Shown here: piece after piece, positions 34,901-36,604 of the stretch
How the letters are laid out: the number at the start of each line of letters is the position of its first letter
Numbering within the stretch: the first letter of the stretch is position 1
NCBI GenBank assembly: GCA_035505095.1
Contig: DATJRE010000358.1
Coordinates: forward strand, 1 to 36,604
DNA: 36,604 nucleotides
From: JOPF133 sp035505095
GTDB lineage: Bacteria > Acidobacteriota > Terriglobia > Bryobacterales > Bryobacteraceae
Direction of reading: 5' to 3'
Program-made: the position numbers and the translations under genes
The notes under the pieces: generated by a model
Seen by the model: the letters and a program-made list of their open reading frames with translations, nothing else
Told to the model about the DNA's origin: nothing
Databases searched by the model: none

Positions 34901-34975
34901 GGCAGCGGCCTCTCGCCGATTCTGCAAACCGGTGGGCCGAGATCGCTGCAGGCCGGGGTGAAGTGGCAGTTTTGA
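31955..34975 (+). CDS. TonB-dependent outer-membrane receptor, Oar-like
   Basis: The 1006-residue protein has a signal peptide (LALLVWLAAGVTGAHAAQR). A carboxypeptidase regulatory-like (CarbopepD_reg) domain follows at about 25-110 (GRILDPSEGAVSEAAVTITS, then YKITVRKEGFRTAM). The plug region (SVERDEIEHLPLNGG) leads to a long beta-barrel, ending in the aromatic AGVKWQF expected for outer-membrane insertion. No TonB box is evident before the carboxypeptidase-like domain. This is the typical acidobacterial Oar-like architecture. The substrate is unknown; large molecules such as glycans or peptides are usual. It starts 19 bases after the anti-sigma stop, so the sigma-anti-sigma-receptor set is one operon. 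Confidence 0.85.
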   Translation: MFYRRSLALLVWLAAGVTGAHAAQRGALFGRILDPSEGAVSEAAVTITSEDTGFRRVTSSDPAGNFAVASLDPGIYKITVRKEGFRTAMKFGVRLGADALVRADFVLTVGSIEETITVEDTEPLAGQMDPSTGGSVERDEIEHLPLNGGGILGLLELTGGTNVTPATRGEAGQFTTTGQRPNTNYFTVDGVSANIGVTAGGLPAQPTGGVLPAVSAFGSLDSLIALDAVEQFRVRTSTSVAEFGRMPGAAVSLTTRSGSNQFHGTTSYRIRNELANANDWFGNAAGYGPLPLRLQDVSQTLGGPLRRNRTFFFLSYEHMALLQPFVWSQPVPSPAGRQLVGDWVQPVLDLFPVPSNPATAASVGEWTGRTDRPARLDAGGVRIDQAIGSRVVLFGRYNDAPSSNEFGTLAVDQLSLRARSLTVGLNARLDSRLTMDFRANESESRADSFWTGNTAQPGCELDILAEDFLNATAPCSDLVRFSIGGIGQLISGPEGARWQRQFQLVHSTGLQIGRHALEVGADYRNIVLVRRDPTGTLGLIADSLASLINTNSLWVSKASAQNGTAGVQELSLWIQDTWQATPRLTVSGGLRWEFSPATQSSAGPTGVGTLFFNPASGTFYPATQPQPLWPTAYDDFAPRLGVALRLTRDGRTVLRTGGGIYYDSSLSIAADILNGGPLSISSYNSNRSAPFSSQLSYGLMPNLKVPQVKQWNLSVERALSGHDVLSAGYVGAMGTGLIRREVGGPGNTPTSLVAVTNDDGRSIYHALEVQYRRQVARGLQAIAAYDWAHSMDNDSSDSFLVWVGSPASNWGSSDFDLRQSLTASATYELPTEGHRWLRGWALDAVFRARSGFPITVLQNEEYMGIPLINAFRPNLALGQPLWIADGAAPGGRLLNPAAFLATPTGVQGILGRNALTGFGMWQLDLALRREFKLSDRMHLQFRLEAFNALSHPNFADPVAYLDSPVFGQSTSMLNMMLGTGSPGSGLSPILQTGGPRSLQAGVKWQF

Positions 34976-35042
34976 AGGAGTAGGTCTTCGGCCGCGGTCC
35001 GCTCCGTTTCGATGCTGAGCCGCATCGTGGGGCGATTCGTCC

Positions 35043-35048
35043 TAGACT
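35043..35048 (+). promoter_or_regulatory. -10 element (TAGACT) of a leaderless GNAT gene
   Basis: TAGACT at 35043-35048 is 7 bases before the ATG at 35056, so transcription would begin at or next to the start codon. This supports the ATG over a GTG at 35050. No -35 element is evident. Confidence 0.35.
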
Positions 35049-35055
35049 TGTGGGC

Positions 35056-35556
35056 ATGTCGACGATCATTCGCTCCGCGACGGTGTCCGACGTCGCGGTA
35101 ATTCTGGATTTGATCCGCCAGTTGGCGGAATACGAGCAACAGCCTCACCTGCTGGCGGCCACCGAAGGACGGCTGCGCGAGACCCTGTTCGGCGCCCGGC
35201 CCGCGGCTGAGGTGCTGCTGGCGGACAGCAAGGAGGAATGCGCCGGGTTTGCGGTCTTCTTCGCCAACTACTCTACCTATCTGGCGCAGCCGGGAATCTA
35301 CCTGGAAGACCTGTACGTGAAGGCGCATGCGCGCGGCCGGGGCGTGGGGTCGGCATTGTTGCGGCGGGTGGCGGCAATCGCCATCGAACGCGGTTGCGCG
35401 AGGGTGGAGTGGGGCGTCCTCGACTGGAACCAGGCGTCGATCCGGTTCTACAGAAATCTGGGCGCCGAACCGCTGCCGGATTGGACCAAGTACCGGTTGA
35501 CGGGGCAATCCCTGGAGAAACTGGCGTATGGCGGCCCGGACGGCCCGGGAGCCTGA
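35056..35556 (+). CDS. GNAT family N-acetyltransferase
   Basis: The 166-residue protein is a complete GNAT enzyme. An N-terminal STIIRSATVSDVAVILDLIR is followed by EYEQQPHLLAA, typical of the diamine/spermidine-type acetyltransferases. The acetyl-CoA site is LYVKAHARGRGVGSALLRRV, and the end is VLDWNQASIRFYRNLGAEPL. The substrate is probably an amine or amino acid; the WNQASIRFYRNLGA motif and the EYE-type start are those of SAT-like enzymes, but specificity is not certain. The ATG at 35056 is chosen because a -10 box sits just upstream. The stop lies 38 bases before the preferred start of the HTH-cupin gene. Confidence 0.88.
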   Translation: MSTIIRSATVSDVAVILDLIRQLAEYEQQPHLLAATEGRLRETLFGARPAAEVLLADSKEECAGFAVFFANYSTYLAQPGIYLEDLYVKAHARGRGVGSALLRRVAAIAIERGCARVEWGVLDWNQASIRFYRNLGAEPLPDWTKYRLTGQSLEKLAYGGPDGPGA

Positions 35557-35579
35557 GCGCAGGACGCCCGCCCTCGTGG

Positions 35580-35585
35580 TACAAT
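35580..35585 (+). promoter_or_regulatory. -10 element (TACAAT) of the HTH-cupin gene
   Basis: TACAAT at 35580-35585, with no clear -35 element, lies just after the GNAT stop. It suggests that the HTH-cupin gene has its own promoter and starts downstream of about 35591. Confidence 0.35.
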
Positions 35586-35593
35586 TCTCTGCA

Positions 35594-36202
35594 TTGAGAA
35601 AATATACCGAAATAGAGATATCGGAAAACCACGCGGAGCCGGACACCCCGGGCCCAATTGAGCGGCGCATGGCGCAGCGGCTGGCTGCCTTGCGGGCCGA
35701 GCGCGGGTGGACCCTGGAAGCCCTCGCGGCGAGGAGCGGAATCAGCCGCGCGACGCTCTCTCGCCTGGAGCGCTCGGAATTGAGCCCCACGGCTACTATG
35801 CTGAACAAACTGTGCGGACAATATGGATGGACCGCTTCGCGCCTTATGGCCGAAGCCGAAAGCGGTCCGCCCACGGTGGTGCGCGCGGCGGAGCAGGTCT
35901 CCTGGCAGGACCCCGAAACGGGTTACGTCCGCCGCGTTTTATCGCCGCCGCACCCCAACTTGAAGGGCGAACTGGTGGAAGTCCGGCTGCCGGCGGGGGC
36001 TTCGGTCTCATACGACGTCTCCCCGCTGCCCGGCCTGGAGCACCATCTGTGGATGATGGAGGGCGCGCTGTTTCTCGAAATCGAGGGGGCCGGGTTCCAG
36101 CTCGAAAAAGGCGATTGCGTGCGGTATGTTCTGGCGGGACCGTCCCGCTTTGTCTGCGGCAAACGTCCGGCCCGCTACCTGTTATCCATGGTGCGCCCGT
36201 GA
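35594..36202 (+). CDS. HTH (XRE-type) transcriptional regulator with cupin domain
   Basis: The protein joins an N-terminal XRE helix-turn-helix (RLAALRAERGWTLEALAARS, then GISRATLSRLERSELSPTATML) to a C-terminal cupin (GELVEVRLPAGASVSYDVSP, then MEGALFLEIEGAGFQLEKGD). The cupin probably binds a small-molecule effector. The start is uncertain. TTG 35594 follows a TACAAT box at 35580-35585 and gives 202 residues, the usual size. ATG 35528 would overlap the GNAT gene, and ATG 35669 would cut into the first helix region. A regulator of this type next to GNAT genes is a common arrangement and suggests control of the flanking acetyltransferases, perhaps in detoxification. It is followed after 9 bases by another GNAT gene. 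Confidence 0.85.
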   Translation: MRKYTEIEISENHAEPDTPGPIERRMAQRLAALRAERGWTLEALAARSGISRATLSRLERSELSPTATMLNKLCGQYGWTASRLMAEAESGPPTVVRAAEQVSWQDPETGYVRRVLSPPHPNLKGELVEVRLPAGASVSYDVSPLPGLEHHLWMMEGALFLEIEGAGFQLEKGDCVRYVLAGPSRFVCGKRPARYLLSMVRP

Positions 36203-36211
36203 AGGTTCCCG

Positions 36212-36604
36212 ATGACTGCCGTTAATCTCATTCGCGTGGAACGCTGGACCCCGGACGCCGCCGTAGACCGGGATCTCGACATGCTGGGCGGCGTTTTGCA
36301 CGCCTGCGTGCACGCCGGCGCGAGCGTGAGCTTCGTTCTGCCCTTCTCGCGGGACGAGGCCAGGGCCTTCTGGCGCGACCAGGTTCTGCCGGGCGTATAC
36401 GGCGGGAGCCGCTGCGTCCTGCTGGCGCGCCGCGCCGGGCAGATCGTGGGAACGGTGCAACTCGACCTGGCCACGCCGCCCAACCAGCCGCATCGGGCGG
36501 AAGTGAAGAAACTGCTGGTGCATCCGGAGGCGCGGCGCGGCGGAATCGCCCGGCGGCTGATGGCCGCGGCGGAAGAGCACGCGCGCGGGGCGCACCGCAC
36601 GCTG
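36212..36604 (+). CDS. GNAT family N-acetyltransferase (cut by window edge)
   Basis: The visible 131 residues from the ATG at 36212 include GQIVGTVQLDLATPPNQPHR, then AEVKKLLVHPEARRGGIARR, a clear acetyl-CoA-binding motif (R-x-x-G-I-A-R-R-L-M). The C-terminal part is outside the window. GAAGG at 36201-36205 is a ribosome binding site at a good distance. The NQPHRAEVKKLLVHP pattern is found in acetyltransferases that act on small toxins or antibiotics, but no substrate is certain. It follows the HTH-cupin gene by 9 bases and is probably its regulatory target. Confidence 0.85.
   Translation, partial: MTAVNLIRVERWTPDAAVDRDLDMLGGVLHACVHAGASVSFVLPFSRDEARAFWRDQVLPGVYGGSRCVLLARRAGQIVGTVQLDLATPPNQPHRAEVKKLLVHPEARRGGIARRLMAAAEEHARGAHRTL

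Overview
The window most likely comes from a soil acidobacterium of the Solibacter/Bryobacter type. A secreted protein ends in the Solibacter-type C-terminal domain (TIGR03437), another belongs to the soil-associated TIGR03435 family, there is an Oar-like TonB-dependent receptor with a carboxypeptidase-regulatory-like N-terminus, and the base composition is very GC-rich. This assignment rests on reading protein families, not on a database search.

Layout. 1-109 is the start of ferrochelatase (hemH), reading off the left edge. 106-549 holds the decayed remains of a Phd/YefM-type antitoxin. 550-4403 is an accessory module, visibly less GC-rich than the core: a minus-strand operon of a two-domain dCTP deaminase, a GNAT-ASCH fusion and a small P-loop kinase, facing a divergent GNAT-PIN fusion whose PIN domain is cut off. 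4423-7328 has a possible small membrane protein and the cytochrome bd oxidase genes cydB and cydA. 7989-11879 is a plus-strand trio: dynamin-like GTPase, a protein with two possible PH-like segments, and a HEAT-type repeat protein. A P-loop ATPase converges on it, followed by an NfrB-like membrane glycosyltransferase with a MshEN domain. 14926-17184 holds a SAM methyltransferase, thiL and a cold-shock protein.

17751-22314 is a second, less GC-rich accessory module: a tightly overlapping HerA ATPase, NurA nuclease and DNA methyltransferase operon, preceded by nested inverted repeats. 22889-27914 contains secreted and envelope proteins (BNR-type propeller with TIGR03437 tail, FecR-domain protein, coiled secreted protein, Cys-rich zinc protein, TIGR03435 protein). 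27937-28345 is an array of three 125-127 bp tandem repeats plus a partial fourth. 28496-34975 holds a GT2 glycosyltransferase and, divergently, an ECF sigma factor, its membrane anti-sigma factor and a large TonB-dependent receptor. 35056-36604 is a GNAT / HTH-cupin / GNAT cluster reading off the right edge.

The best candidates for undescribed biology are the dCTP deaminase/GNAT-ASCH/kinase module, where every part could act on cytidine or nucleotides or in phage defence; the HerA-NurA-methyltransferase module, which looks like a restriction-type defence system; and the dynamin/PH-like/HEAT trio, which looks like a membrane-acting complex.
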